Source of the DNA: Sphaerisporangium album
Lineage (GTDB): Bacteria > Actinomycetota > Actinomycetes > Streptosporangiales > Streptosporangiaceae
Reading direction: 5' to 3'
DNA length: 64,000 bases
NCBI RefSeq assembly: GCF_003323745.1
Contig: NZ_QOIL01000003.1
Span: forward strand, 310,001 to 374,000
In this document: positions 35,783-44,132 of the stretch, in pieces
How positions within the stretch are numbered: position 1 is the stretch's first letter
Layout: the number at the start of each line of letters is the position of its first letter
The notes under the pieces: generated by a model
Databases searched by the model: none
Seen by the model: the letters and a program-made list of their open reading frames with translations, nothing else
Told to the model about the DNA's origin: nothing
Translations under genes and position numbers: made by a program

Positions 35783-36499
35783 ATGGACAACTCTAGCGGA
35801 GTCGGCGTACTCGACAAGGCCGTGCTCGTGCTCAACGCCCTTGAAGCCGGTCCCGCGTCCCTGGCACAGCTCGTCCAGGCCACCGGGCTGGCACGCCCCA
35901 CCGCCCACCGTCTCGCGGTCGCCCTGGAGCACCACCGCATCGTCTCCCGTGACACGCAGGGCCGCTTCATCCTCGGCCCCCGCCTCTCCGAGCTCTCCGC
36001 CGCCGCCGGCGAGGACCGCCTGCTCGCCGTCGCCTCCCCCGTCCTCACCCAGCTTCGCGACCAGACCGGCGAGAGCGCGCAGCTCTACCGCAGGCAGGGC
36101 GACGAGCGGGTGTGCGTGGCGGCCGCCGAGCGCGCGAGCGGCCTGCGCGACACCGTCCCCGTGGGCACGGCCCTGCCGATGACCGCCGGGTCCGCGGCCC
36201 AGGTGCTCCTGGCCTGGGAGGAGCCCGACCGTCTGCACCGCGGCCTGCGCGGCGCCAAGTTCACCGCCGCCACCCTGGCCAGCGTGCGCCGGCGCAGCTG
36301 GGCGCACAGCGTCGGCGAGCGGGAGCAGGGCGTGGCCAGCGTCTCGGCGCCGATCCGCGGGGCGGGCGGCAAGGTGATCGCCGCCGTCTCCGTCTCCGGC
36401 CCGATCGAGCGTCTCACCCGCACTCCCGGCCGCATCCACGCCGCTCCCGTGGTGGCCGCCGCCGAGCGCATCACCGACGCGATGCGCCGGGCCAACTGA
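35783..36499 (+). CDS. ndgR: IclR-family regulator NdgR/LtbR
   Basis: This 238-residue IclR-type regulator has an N-terminal winged helix (VGVLDKAVLVLNALEAGPAS, LVQATGLARPTAHRLAVALE) and a C-terminal effector domain (about 75-235) that is shorter and less conserved than in catabolic IclRs. That is typical of NdgR in Streptomyces and LtbR in Corynebacterium, which control leucine and other amino acid genes and sit divergent from leuC, as here. An upstream in-frame ATG (35759) falls inside the promoter region, so I prefer 35783. Confidence 0.93.
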   Translation: MDNSSGVGVLDKAVLVLNALEAGPASLAQLVQATGLARPTAHRLAVALEHHRIVSRDTQGRFILGPRLSELSAAAGEDRLLAVASPVLTQLRDQTGESAQLYRRQGDERVCVAAAERASGLRDTVPVGTALPMTAGSAAQVLLAWEEPDRLHRGLRGAKFTAATLASVRRRSWAHSVGEREQGVASVSAPIRGAGGKVIAAVSVSGPIERLTRTPGRIHAAPVVAAAERITDAMRRAN

Positions 36500-36619
36500 C
36501 CGGCTGTTCGCGCAGGGCAGAGGGGCCGTACGGGCCGGTGGGCGCCCCGCTCACCGATTGGGTTCGGAAGCAGTGCCAACTGATTAGAGACGGCAGCCGC
36601 CAAGCACTAGCCTGGCGGA

Positions 36620-38368
36620 GTGACAGATCGCATCGAGGCAGCTGCGTCAGAGCTGCGTCCCCTCCTTCAAGAGTTCATTCTCTGGGCACCCCAACACGCA
36701 CCGGACAGTGATCCCGACATGGTGGGACCGGCCGCTCTCTGGCACCGCCTGACCGTGCGCGACGACGTCCACCTGTGGAAGCGCGGCGATCTTCGCCCGG
36801 TCCTCGTGGAGCGCATGCCGCAGGTCGTCGAGGATCCGGACGCGGCGGCCGACGGCATGATCCCGGCCGTGCGCGCCTACCTCACCTTCCTGTCGGAGAC
36901 CGGCAGGCTGGCCAAGGGCTCGGACGACCTCGACGAGCTGCTCGACGGGCTCGACGCGATCGAGGACGACTTCGTCGAGGCGATGGAGGAGGTCATCGGC
37001 GAACGCGAGTGGGACGAAGAGGACGACGAGGACGAAGACCTCGACGAGGAGGAGGTCGAAGGTCTCGGCGACTTCGAGCCCTTCGCCGACGAGCTCGCCG
37101 AACTCCCGACCATCCGCCTGCGCCCCGACGCGGAGCTGGCCGACGCGGCCCGCGCCGTGCCGCTCATCTCCACGGCCCGCGATCTGGCCGTCTGGGTGGG
37201 CACCGCGCGCACGGTCGGCGAGGAGACGCTGCTGAGCGACGACGAGATCCGCGAGGCCCTGGCCGTCGTGGGCCTGCCCGTGCCCGCCGAGCGCCCGCTG
37301 GCCCAGGCCGTCCCCGCCCTGTGGAACCTGTGGAACCTCGCGGTCGACCTGGAGTTCCTCACCCCCGACGGCGAGGACACCGTCAGCGTCGACGAGGACA
37401 CTCCGGCGTGGCCGTTCGAGAACGACGAGGACGTCCTGGACGCCTGGATGCTCGGGCTCCACTCCGTCGACTACGGCGACCCCGAGCTGGACGACGACGA
37501 TCTGACCCTCGCGCTGTCCGGGCTCACCCGGGCGCTGCTGGTCCGCCTGCTGCTGGCCGGCGGCGAGCGCCCGCTCGGCGAGCTGGCCGAGGAGCTCTCC
37601 GAGGCCGCCGCCGAGTTCGACGACCTCGGCGCCACCGCCTGGGCCGAGGCGGGCGACCCGCTCGCCTCCGTGGTCGAGTGGCTCACCGGCTACGGCATGA
37701 TCACCGTGGACGGCGAGCGCCTGCGCCTGACGCCGCTCGGCACCGAGGGCGTGGTCCACCTGCTGGACGACGACGACATCGAGGTGGACGCGCGCCCCGC
37801 GATCGACGCGATGACCGCCCTCGACCTGCTGTCGCTCAGCGCCGACCTGCCCGAGGAGGAGGCCGACGCCGAGTTCGCCGCCTGGATGAAGCTGCGCGAC
37901 CCCGCCACGGCCGCCGGGGAGCTCCTCGGCGCCGCCGCCGAGGACGAGGCCGACGCGCTGATCCGCGTGCAGGCGGCCAGCCTCGTCGGCTCGCTCGGCC
38001 CCGTCGCCGTTCCCGCCTGGCAGGAGGCGCTCAAGGAGGCCTCGCTACGCCCGTACGCCGCGACACACCTCGCCCAGCTGGGCGTCGTCGGCGCGCCCGA
38101 GCCGAGCCAGAGCGACACTCACTGGCTGATCCTCGACATGTGGACGATCTCGGCGGGCCTCGGCACGCCGGAGTTCGTGAGCAGCCTGCACGACATCGGG
38201 CCGGCGCCCGTGCTGAGCAACCTGCTGGAGGTCATCTGGAAGGTGCCGCACCCGCACGTCGAGGAGCTGCTGGAGGCGATCGGCGAGGCCCATCCCGACC
38301 GGCAGGTCGCCAAGGCGGCCAAGCGGGCGCTGTTCAAGGCCCGCTCGCGCGCCGGTCAGGGCGCGTAG
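36620..38368 (+). CDS. Very acidic hypothetical protein (582 aa)
   Basis: I do not recognise this 582-residue protein. It is strongly acidic, with an Asp/Glu block at about residues 130-152 (EREWDEEDDEDEDLDEEEVE) and further acidic stretches near 280-300 and 380-390. The rest is predicted helical. The C-terminal third (about 430-575) looks like HEAT/ARM-type repeats (VQAASLVGSLGPVAVPAWQE, then YAATHLAQLG). There is no signal peptide or membrane helix, so it should be cytosolic. It starts with GTG, stands alone between ndgR and the tRNA genes, and ends at a strong terminator. Confidence 0.85.
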   Translation: MTDRIEAAASELRPLLQEFILWAPQHAPDSDPDMVGPAALWHRLTVRDDVHLWKRGDLRPVLVERMPQVVEDPDAAADGMIPAVRAYLTFLSETGRLAKGSDDLDELLDGLDAIEDDFVEAMEEVIGEREWDEEDDEDEDLDEEEVEGLGDFEPFADELAELPTIRLRPDAELADAARAVPLISTARDLAVWVGTARTVGEETLLSDDEIREALAVVGLPVPAERPLAQAVPALWNLWNLAVDLEFLTPDGEDTVSVDEDTPAWPFENDEDVLDAWMLGLHSVDYGDPELDDDDLTLALSGLTRALLVRLLLAGGERPLGELAEELSEAAAEFDDLGATAWAEAGDPLASVVEWLTGYGMITVDGERLRLTPLGTEGVVHLLDDDDIEVDARPAIDAMTALDLLSLSADLPEEEADAEFAAWMKLRDPATAAGELLGAAAEDEADALIRVQAASLVGSLGPVAVPAWQEALKEASLRPYAATHLAQLGVVGAPEPSQSDTHWLILDMWTISAGLGTPEFVSSLHDIGPAPVLSNLLEVIWKVPHPHVEELLEAIGEAHPDRQVAKAAKRALFKARSRAGQGA

Positions 38369-38387
38369 CCGCCGGGGAGGCCGTTCA

Positions 38388-38416
38388 CGCGGCCTGGGCA
38401 CGTGTCCCAGGCCGCG
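38388..38416 (+). terminator. Terminator of the acidic-protein gene
   Basis: CGCGGCCTGGG (38388-38398) pairs perfectly with CCCAGGCCGCG (38406-38416) around a 7-base loop, 20 bases after the stop codon. Confidence 0.75.
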
Positions 38417-38515
38417 GCCGACGCCCGGGGATCGCGCCCGACGCCCGGGGACGCACAGGTACACGCGGTGCGCAATGCGCCGGCGTCACGCTCTTAGCAG
38501 CCCCGTGAATGCGAA

Positions 38516-38544
38516 AACCCCCGGAAGACGCGCTTCCGAGGGTT
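38516..38544 (-). terminator. Terminator of the tRNA-Glu transcript
   Basis: AACCCCCGGAAG (38516-38527) pairs with CTTCCGAGGGTT (38533-38544), with one imperfect position. On the minus strand it is followed by TTTTCGC. It lies just past the 3' end of the second tRNA-Glu. Confidence 0.75.
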
Positions 38545-38554
38545 CCCGACCTTG

Positions 38555-38627
38555 TAGCCCCGACCGGATTCGAACCGGCGCTACCGCCTTGAGAGGGCGG
38601 CGTCCTAGGCCACTAGACGACGGAGCC
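38555..38627 (-). tRNA. tRNA-Glu (anticodon CTC)
   Basis: The minus strand folds into a 73-base cloverleaf. The acceptor arm is GGCTCCG with CGGGGCT (G-T and T-G wobbles), the anticodon stem CCGCC/GGCGG closes loop CTCTCAA with anticodon CTC, and the T-loop is GGTTCGAATCC. The discriminator is A and CCA is not encoded. Confidence 0.93.
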
Positions 38628-38666
38628 TGGCCTACACGGTCTCGATCTTTCGACACCGCGGCGTGG

Positions 38667-38739
38667 TAGTCCCGACCGGATTCGAACCGGCGTTACCGCC
38701 TTGAGAGGGCGGCGTCCTAGGCCACTAGACGACGGGACC
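38667..38739 (-). tRNA. tRNA-Glu (anticodon CTC), second copy
   Basis: This 73-base tRNA is nearly identical to the copy at 38555-38627, with the same anticodon loop CTCTCAA. It differs in the acceptor stem (GGTCCCG with CGGGACT) and in the base after GGCGGTA. The two genes are 39 bases apart and probably co-transcribed, this one first. Confidence 0.93.
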
Positions 38740-38906
38740 TCGCGCGCTGCGTGTCTGGATCCAGGTGACCGGATCCAAGATTCCGAACCGAGGAGGCGCC
38801 CTTCCGGACGCCTCGCAACGGGCGTAACTCTACCGCACCCGTGAGAGCACGGCCAAACCGATGGTCATGGCCGGGCGATCGAATCGCCCGATCCCGCAAA
38901 CGAAAA

Positions 38907-38933
38907 CGCCTATGTCTCCGAGAGACATAGGCG
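38907..38933 (-). terminator. Terminator of tRNA-Gln
   Basis: CGCCTATGTCTC (38907-38918) pairs perfectly with GAGACATAGGCG (38922-38933) around a 3-base loop. On the minus strand it is followed by TTTTCGTTT, a classic intrinsic terminator. It lies 15 bases after the 3' end of tRNA-Gln. Confidence 0.88.
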
Positions 38934-38948
38934 CCGTGCGGATGACCG

Positions 38949-39020
38949 CTGGGGTACCAGGACTCGAACCTAGACTAGCTGAACCAGAATCAGCCGGGCT
39001 GCCAATTACCCCATACCCCA
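38949..39020 (-). tRNA. tRNA-Gln (anticodon CTG)
   Basis: The minus strand folds into a 72-base tRNA. The acceptor stem is TGGGGTA with TACCCCA, the anticodon stem GCTGA/TCAGC closes loop TTCTGGT with anticodon CTG, the T-loop is GGTTCGAGTCC and the discriminator is G. The adjacent gltX may first glutamylate this tRNA in the indirect Gln pathway used by many actinobacteria. Confidence 0.93.
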
Positions 39021-39269
39021 TTGCTCGCGGGCCCTGATTGCCGTGGGCCTCGCTCGCGACTCCGAAAGAATAGCCCAGCTTGGGGGCCAAGACCAAAACG
39101 ATTGCCGAACCGCCGGATTCCTCCTGGTGAGCCCGCCGATCGGCCTCCCCCGCGGCCCTCGCGCCGCGCGCGGCGCTCACGTCCCCGGGGCACCGAACTC
39201 GCGGTACCGAGCATGCCCAGGCTGTGTAACCCTTCAGGGAAGACATTTGCCACGTGAGGAGCAGGCGCG

Positions 39270-41264
39270 TTGACCGATAACCCGTTCTTCGTCCAGAGTG
39301 CCCTGCCGTACCGGCTGCCCCCCTACGCGGAGATCCGCGAGGAGCACTACGCGCCCGCGTTCGAGCGCGGTATGGCCGAGCAGCTCACCGAGGTCGAGGC
39401 CATCGCGGGCAGCGCCGACCCTCCGACGTTCGAGAACACGATCGAGGCGCTCGAACGGTCCGGGGAGCTCCTCACCCGCGTCACCACGGTGTTCTTCAAC
39501 CGGGCCTCCGCGGACACCACCCCGGGGATCCAGGAGATCCAGAAGGAGATCACCCCGCGGCTGACCCAGCACGCCGACGCGATCCACCTGAACCAGCGGC
39601 TCTTCGCCAGGATCCGCGCGGTCCCCGCCGACGGCCTGGACCCGGAGCGCGCGTGGCTGCTCGAACGCTACGTCACCGACTTCGTCCGGTCGGGCGCCGA
39701 GCTGGGGCCGGAGGACCAGAAGCGGCTGAGAAGCCTGAACGAGGAGCTCTCGACCCTCTCGACGACGTTCGAGCAGAACCTGCTCGCCGACACGAACGCC
39801 TCCGCCATCGAGGTGGACGACGCCGCCCGGCTCGACGGCCTCTCCGAGGACGCGGTCAAGTCGGCGGCCGAGGCCGCCAAGGCCCGGGGCCTCGACGGCA
39901 AGTACGTCATCACGCTCGGGCTCCCCACCGCCCAGCCCGTCCTGGCCGAGCTGACCGACCGCGCGCTGCGCGAGCAGATCCACAAGGCGTCCGTCGAGCG
40001 GGGCGTCCGGGACAACGCCCCGCTGGTGATCCGCCTGGCCGAGCTGCGGGCCGAGCGGGCCGCCCTGCTCGGCTACGGCAACCACGCCGAGTACGTCGTG
40101 GCCGACCAGACGGCGCCGAGCACGCGGGCCGTCACCGAGATGCTCGGCAAGATGGTCCCCGCCGCCGTGGCGAACGCCCACAGGGAGGCCGAGCAGCTCC
40201 GCGAGCTGGCCGGCTTCGACCTGGAGCCTTGGGACTGGTCGTTCTACGCCGAGAAGGTGCGGGAGGCTCGCTACGCGGTCGACAGCCGCCTCATGCGCCC
40301 GTACTTCGAGCTGGACCGTGTCCTTCGCGACGGCGTCTTCTACGCGGCTCACAAGCTGTACGGCCTCGACTTCGTCGAGCGGCCCGACCTGGTCGGCTAC
40401 CACCCGGACGTGCGGGTCTTCGAGGTCTTCGACGAGGACGGCTCCGCGCTCGGCCTCTTCCTCGGCGACTACTACGCCCGTTCCTCCAAGCGGGGCGGCG
40501 CGTGGATGAACAGCCTGGTCAGGCAGTCGGTGCTGGAGGGCACCCGGCCGGTCGTGGTCAACAACCTCAACATCGCCAAGCCCCCGGAGGGCGAGCCCAC
40601 GCTGATGACGTGGGACCAGGTCAACACGATGTTCCACGAGTTCGGCCACGCCCTGCACGGGCTGTTCTCCGACGTCGGCTTCCCGTACTTCTCCGGCACG
40701 GCGGTGCCGCGCGACTTCGTCGAGTACCCCTCGCAGGTCAACGAGATGTGGGCGGTGTGGCCGGAGGTGCTGGCGAACTACGCGCGCCACCACGAGACCG
40801 GCGAGCCCATGCCGCAGGACCTGGTCGACCGGATGCTGGAGTCGCAGAAGTTCGACCAGGGCCACGGGACCGTCGAGTACCTCGCGGCGGCGCTGCTGGA
40901 CTGGGCGTGGCACACGCTGGAGGAGACGCCCGCCGACACGCTGGAGTTCGAGCGGCAGGCCCTGCGCAACGCGCACATCGACCTGCCGCTGGTGCCGCCG
41001 CGCTACCGCAGCACGTATTTCGCCCACATCTGGTCGGGCGGGTACAGCGCCGGCTACTACTCCTACATCTGGAGCGAGGTCCTGGACGCCGACACCGTCG
41101 AGTGGTTCAAGGAGAACGGCGGGCTGACCAGGGAGAACGGCGACACCTTCCGCCGCGAGCTGCTGTCCAAGGGCGGCAGCGTGGACCCGATGACGGGCTT
41201 TCGCGCCTTCCGGGGCCGTGACCCGCGCATCGAGCCGCTGCTGGAGCGCCGCGGCCTGCTCTGA
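39270..41264 (+). CDS. M3-family metallopeptidase (oligopeptidase A/Dcp type)
   Basis: This 664-residue cytosolic zinc peptidase of the M3 family degrades short peptides. The active site MFHEFGHALHGLF has HEFGH at about residues 456-460, and a downstream metal-binding Glu lies in FVEYPSQVNEMW. The N-terminus (NPFFVQSALPYRLPPYAEIR) is typical of Dcp/OpdA enzymes. The start is TTG at 39270, nine bases after GAGGAG. Whether it acts as a dipeptidyl carboxypeptidase or an oligopeptidase is open. It converges on gltX. Confidence 0.93.
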   Translation: MTDNPFFVQSALPYRLPPYAEIREEHYAPAFERGMAEQLTEVEAIAGSADPPTFENTIEALERSGELLTRVTTVFFNRASADTTPGIQEIQKEITPRLTQHADAIHLNQRLFARIRAVPADGLDPERAWLLERYVTDFVRSGAELGPEDQKRLRSLNEELSTLSTTFEQNLLADTNASAIEVDDAARLDGLSEDAVKSAAEAAKARGLDGKYVITLGLPTAQPVLAELTDRALREQIHKASVERGVRDNAPLVIRLAELRAERAALLGYGNHAEYVVADQTAPSTRAVTEMLGKMVPAAVANAHREAEQLRELAGFDLEPWDWSFYAEKVREARYAVDSRLMRPYFELDRVLRDGVFYAAHKLYGLDFVERPDLVGYHPDVRVFEVFDEDGSALGLFLGDYYARSSKRGGAWMNSLVRQSVLEGTRPVVVNNLNIAKPPEGEPTLMTWDQVNTMFHEFGHALHGLFSDVGFPYFSGTAVPRDFVEYPSQVNEMWAVWPEVLANYARHHETGEPMPQDLVDRMLESQKFDQGHGTVEYLAAALLDWAWHTLEETPADTLEFERQALRNAHIDLPLVPPRYRSTYFAHIWSGGYSAGYYSYIWSEVLDADTVEWFKENGGLTRENGDTFRRELLSKGGSVDPMTGFRAFRGRDPRIEPLLERRGLL

Positions 41265-41282
41265 CCCGGCCGCTGAGACGGC

Positions 41283-41319
41283 GGACGGCGGCCCGGAGCC
41301 TCGCTCCGCGCCGCCGTCC
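41283..41319. terminator. Bidirectional terminator between the M3 peptidase and gltX
   Basis: GGACGGCGGC (41283-41292) pairs with GCCGCCGTCC (41310-41319). Inside it CGGAGC (41294-41299) pairs with GCTCCG (41303-41308), giving one long hairpin with a C-C mismatch. Confidence 0.75.
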
Positions 41320-41341
41320 CGGCCCGCGGGCCCCTGGAACG

Positions 41342-42766
41342 TCAGACGGTCGTCGTGCTCGGCGTGGCGCCGCTGCGCAGCAGGTGGAGGGCGGCGCGCA
41401 GCCGGTCGAGCGACTTCTCCCTGCCCAGCACCTCGATCGACTCGAACAGCGGGAGCCCCACCGTGCGCCCGGTGATCGCCACCCGCACCGGAGCCTGCGC
41501 CTTGCCGAGCTTGAGCCCCTGCTCGGCGCCGACCTCCTCCAGGGCGGTCTTCAGCGACTCGGGGTCGAACGAGACCGTCTCCAGCCGCGCCAGGTAACCG
41601 GCCAGGATCTCCTCGGCGCCCGGCTTCATGGCCTTGGCCCAGCTCGCCGGGTCGAACACCGGCTCGTCCAGGAACAGGAAGTCGACGTTGGCGGTGATCT
41701 CCGACAGCACCGCGATGCGGGTCTGCGCCAGCGGGGCGACCCTGGCGAACGTCTCCCGCCCCCAGCTCGGGTCCAGCCACGGCTCGCACCGCCCGATGAA
41801 CACCTCCAGCGGCAGGGCCCGGATGTACTCGCCGTTGAACGCGCGCAGCTTCTTCTCGTCGAAGAAGGCCGGGGACGGGTTCACGTCCGAGAGATCGAAG
41901 AGGGGCACCATCTCGGACCAGGGCATGATCTCGCGGTCGTCCCCCGGGCCCCAGCCGAGCAGCATGAGGTAGTTGACCATCGCCTCGGCGAGGTAGCCCT
42001 CCTCGCGGTAGGACTCCAGCGCGACCTTGTCGCGGCGCTTGGAGAGCTTCTGCCGCTTCTCGTTGACGATGACCGGGACGTGCGCCCAGACCGGCGGCGC
42101 GACGCCCAGCGCGTCCCAGAGCAACTGCTGCTTGGGGGTGTTGGACAGGTGCTCCTCGGCGCGCACGACGTGCGTGATCCGCATCTCGATGTCGTCCACC
42201 ACGTTGGCCAGGACGAACAGCGGCGAGCCGTCGCTGCGGGCGATGACGAAGTCCTCCATGGCCTGGTTGGGGAACTCCACCCGGCCCCGGACCAGATCGT
42301 CCACCACCGTCACGCCGGAGTCCGGGGTGCGGAAGCGCACCGCGCCCTCGGCGAGCCCCCGGTCGCGGCAGAAGCCGTCGTACCCCTGGTGCTCGGAGCC
42401 CGTGCGCGCCTTCACGTCCTCGCGCGTGCAGGCGCAGTGGTACGCCCGGCCGTCCGCGACCAGCTTGGCCACGGCGGCGCGGTGCTGCTCCTCGTACGCG
42501 GACTGGAAGTACGGCCCCTCGAAGTGCGGCGAGTCGCCGTTGATGCCGATCCAGGCCAGGGCCGAGATGATGCCCTCGGTCCACTCCGGCCGGTTGCGGG
42601 CGGCGTCGGTGTCCTCGATGCGCAGGACGAACCGGCCGCCCGACCGCTCGGCGAGCGCCCAGTTGAACAGCGCGGAACGAGCACCGCCGACATGGAACAT
42701 GCCGGTCGGGGAGGGCGCGAATCGCACCCGCGGCGTGGGCTCGGCGGAGCCCTGCAGATCAGTCAC
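41342..42766 (-). CDS. gltX: Glutamyl-tRNA synthetase
   Basis: GltX charges tRNA-Glu. The 474-residue class I synthetase has the HIGH-like [20 protein letters not shown] near residue 15-35 and the KMSKS-like [14 protein letters not shown] in the middle. Length is normal. Two tRNA-Glu(CTC) genes and a tRNA-Gln lie 2.3-2.8 kb away, as in related genomes. The start overlaps the end of the FAH-family gene by eight bases, so the pair is co-transcribed and probably translationally coupled. Confidence 0.96.
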   Translation of the reverse strand: MTDLQGSAEPTPRVRFAPSPTGMFHVGGARSALFNWALAERSGGRFVLRIEDTDAARNRPEWTEGIISALAWIGINGDSPHFEGPYFQSAYEEQHRAAVAKLVADGRAYHCACTREDVKARTGSEHQGYDGFCRDRGLAEGAVRFRTPDSGVTVVDDLVRGRVEFPNQAMEDFVIARSDGSPLFVLANVVDDIEMRITHVVRAEEHLSNTPKQQLLWDALGVAPPVWAHVPVIVNEKRQKLSKRRDKVALESYREEGYLAEAMVNYLMLLGWGPGDDREIMPWSEMVPLFDLSDVNPSPAFFDEKKLRAFNGEYIRALPLEVFIGRCEPWLDPSWGRETFARVAPLAQTRIAVLSEITANVDFLFLDEPVFDPASWAKAMKPGAEEILAGYLARLETVSFDPESLKTALEEVGAEQGLKLGKAQAPVRVAITGRTVGLPLFESIEVLGREKSLDRLRAALHLLRSGATPSTTTV

Positions 42767-43535
42767 GCGGAACCACCCGGTTGGTGAGAGTGCCGATGCC
42801 TTCGATGCCCACGCTGACCTCGTCGCCGTCCTCCAGCGGGCCGACCCCCTCCGGCGTGCCGGTGAGGATGACGTCGCCGGGGATCAGCGTCATGACGTCG
42901 GTGATGTAGGCGATCAGCTTCGGGATGTCGTGGAGGAGCTGGGACGTGCGGGCGCTCTGCTTGAGATCGCCGTTCACGGTCGTGGTGATCGCCAGGTCGG
43001 CGGGGTCGAGCTCGGTCTGGATCCACGGGCCGATGGGGCAGAACGTGTCGAAGCCCTTGGCGCGCGTCCACTGCCCGTCCTTGCGCTGGAGGTCGCGGGC
43101 GGTGACGTCGTTCGCGCAGGTGTACCCGAAGATCACCTCGTGGGCCCGCTCTACCGGCACCTCGCGGCAGAGGCGGCCGATGACCACGGCCAGCTCGCCC
43201 TCGAAGTCGACGCGCTCGGAGAGCTTGTGCGGGTAGACGATCGCCTCACCGTGGCCGATCACCGAGGTGGACGGCTTGCCGAAGATCAGCGGCTCGGCCG
43301 GCGGCTCACCGCCCATCTCGCGGGCGTGCGCGGCGTAGTTCCTGCCGACCGCGATCACCTTGCTGGGGAGCATCGGCGCGACGAGGCGCACCTCCTGGAG
43401 CGGATAGCGCTCGCCGGTGAACTGGATCGCGCCGAACGGGTGCCCGTCGATCCTGGAGATGAACTCCTCACCCTGCGCGCCTTCGACCACCCCGAACGCG
43501 ACGCCTTCACCTGTGGAAAACCTTGCGATACGCAC
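42759..43535 (-). CDS. Fumarylacetoacetate hydrolase-family protein
   Basis: This 258-residue FAH-family enzyme has the metal-binding [16 protein letters not shown] and the Asp in [15 protein letters not shown]. The C-terminal [20 protein letters not shown] is characteristic of the FAH superfamily fold, which covers hydratases, decarboxylases and C-C hydrolases. The substrate cannot be inferred: the actinobacterial gltX-linked members resemble 2-hydroxyhepta-2,4-diene-1,7-dioate isomerases and oxaloacetate decarboxylases (FAHD1). It begins at 43535 with [15 protein letters not shown] and is the upstream partner of gltX. Confidence 0.9.
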   Translation of the reverse strand: MRIARFSTGEGVAFGVVEGAQGEEFISRIDGHPFGAIQFTGERYPLQEVRLVAPMLPSKVIAVGRNYAAHAREMGGEPPAEPLIFGKPSTSVIGHGEAIVYPHKLSERVDFEGELAVVIGRLCREVPVERAHEVIFGYTCANDVTARDLQRKDGQWTRAKGFDTFCPIGPWIQTELDPADLAITTTVNGDLKQSARTSQLLHDIPKLIAYITDVMTLIPGDVILTGTPEGVGPLEDGDEVSVGIEGIGTLTNRVVPRD

Positions 43536-43733
43536 CCCACAAGGCTAGTGCCGCCGCGATCCCCCGAGCACATCAGCCGCTCCGGCCGAGGCCGTGGCCA
43601 TCTGGAGACAGGACGGGTGAGCCCCGAACTTCGGCGGTGAGCGGGGGCGTGGGCGGGGCGGATCGTAGGGTTGCCTCAGCGGGGCGGTCGTGCGGCCGCC
43701 CGGGGGACGGGTCCGTCTGGCGAGGGAGTGGTC

Positions 43734-44108
43734 ATGTCGGTTGTGAAGATCAACGTGCTGTCGGTTCCGGCCGAGATGCGGGAGGCACTGGAGAGCCGGT
43801 TCGGCGGCCGCGCGGGCATGGTGGAGTCGTCGGACGGGTTCGAGTGGTTCGAGCTGCTGCGGCCGGTCGAGGGCACCGACAGGTACCTGGTGTACACCCG
43901 CTGGCGCAGCGAGGAGGACTTCCAGCGCTGGCAGCAGAGCGAGGCCTTCCAGGCGGGCCACGCCCGCGCCGCCGCCGAGGCCGCCGCGCAGGGGCAGGGC
44001 CAGGGTCACGGACAGGGACACGGCCACGGGCAGGGCGGGCCGGCCGCGACGGGCTCGGAGCTGTGGACGTTCGAGGTGGTCCAGTCGGCCGGCCGCAAGA
44101 AGGACTGA
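43734..44108 (+). CDS. MhuD/IsdG-family heme monooxygenase with His/Gln-rich insertion
   Basis: This 124-residue dimeric ferredoxin-like protein closely resembles mycobacterial MhuD, which degrades heme and releases iron. It begins SVVKINVLSVPAEM and keeps the MhuD active-site residues Asn7 and Trp66 and a heme-ligand His at 76 (His75 in MhuD). Between that helix and the last strand (ATGSELWTFEVV) it has a 16-residue insertion, GQGQGHGQGHGHGQGG, absent from MhuD. The insertion could bind metal or be a slippage-prone linker. The ATG at 43734 lies after GAGGGAG. Other antibiotic-monooxygenase functions remain possible. Confidence 0.85.
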   Translation: MSVVKINVLSVPAEMREALESRFGGRAGMVESSDGFEWFELLRPVEGTDRYLVYTRWRSEEDFQRWQQSEAFQAGHARAAAEAAAQGQGQGHGQGHGHGQGGPAATGSELWTFEVVQSAGRKKD

Positions 44109-44132
44109 CCGCGCGGCCCGGGGGTGTGATCT

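Noticed and set aside
38388-38460. Repeated GACGCCCGGGGA words after the acidic-protein gene as an attachment site next to tRNA genes
   Set aside because: The words are short, are not copies of a tRNA 3' end, and no integrase is present.
39234-42584. A 1116-codon minus-strand frame across the M3 peptidase and gltX
   Set aside because: It runs antisense to the peptidase and out of frame through gltX. The translation is Arg/Gly-rich with no motifs.
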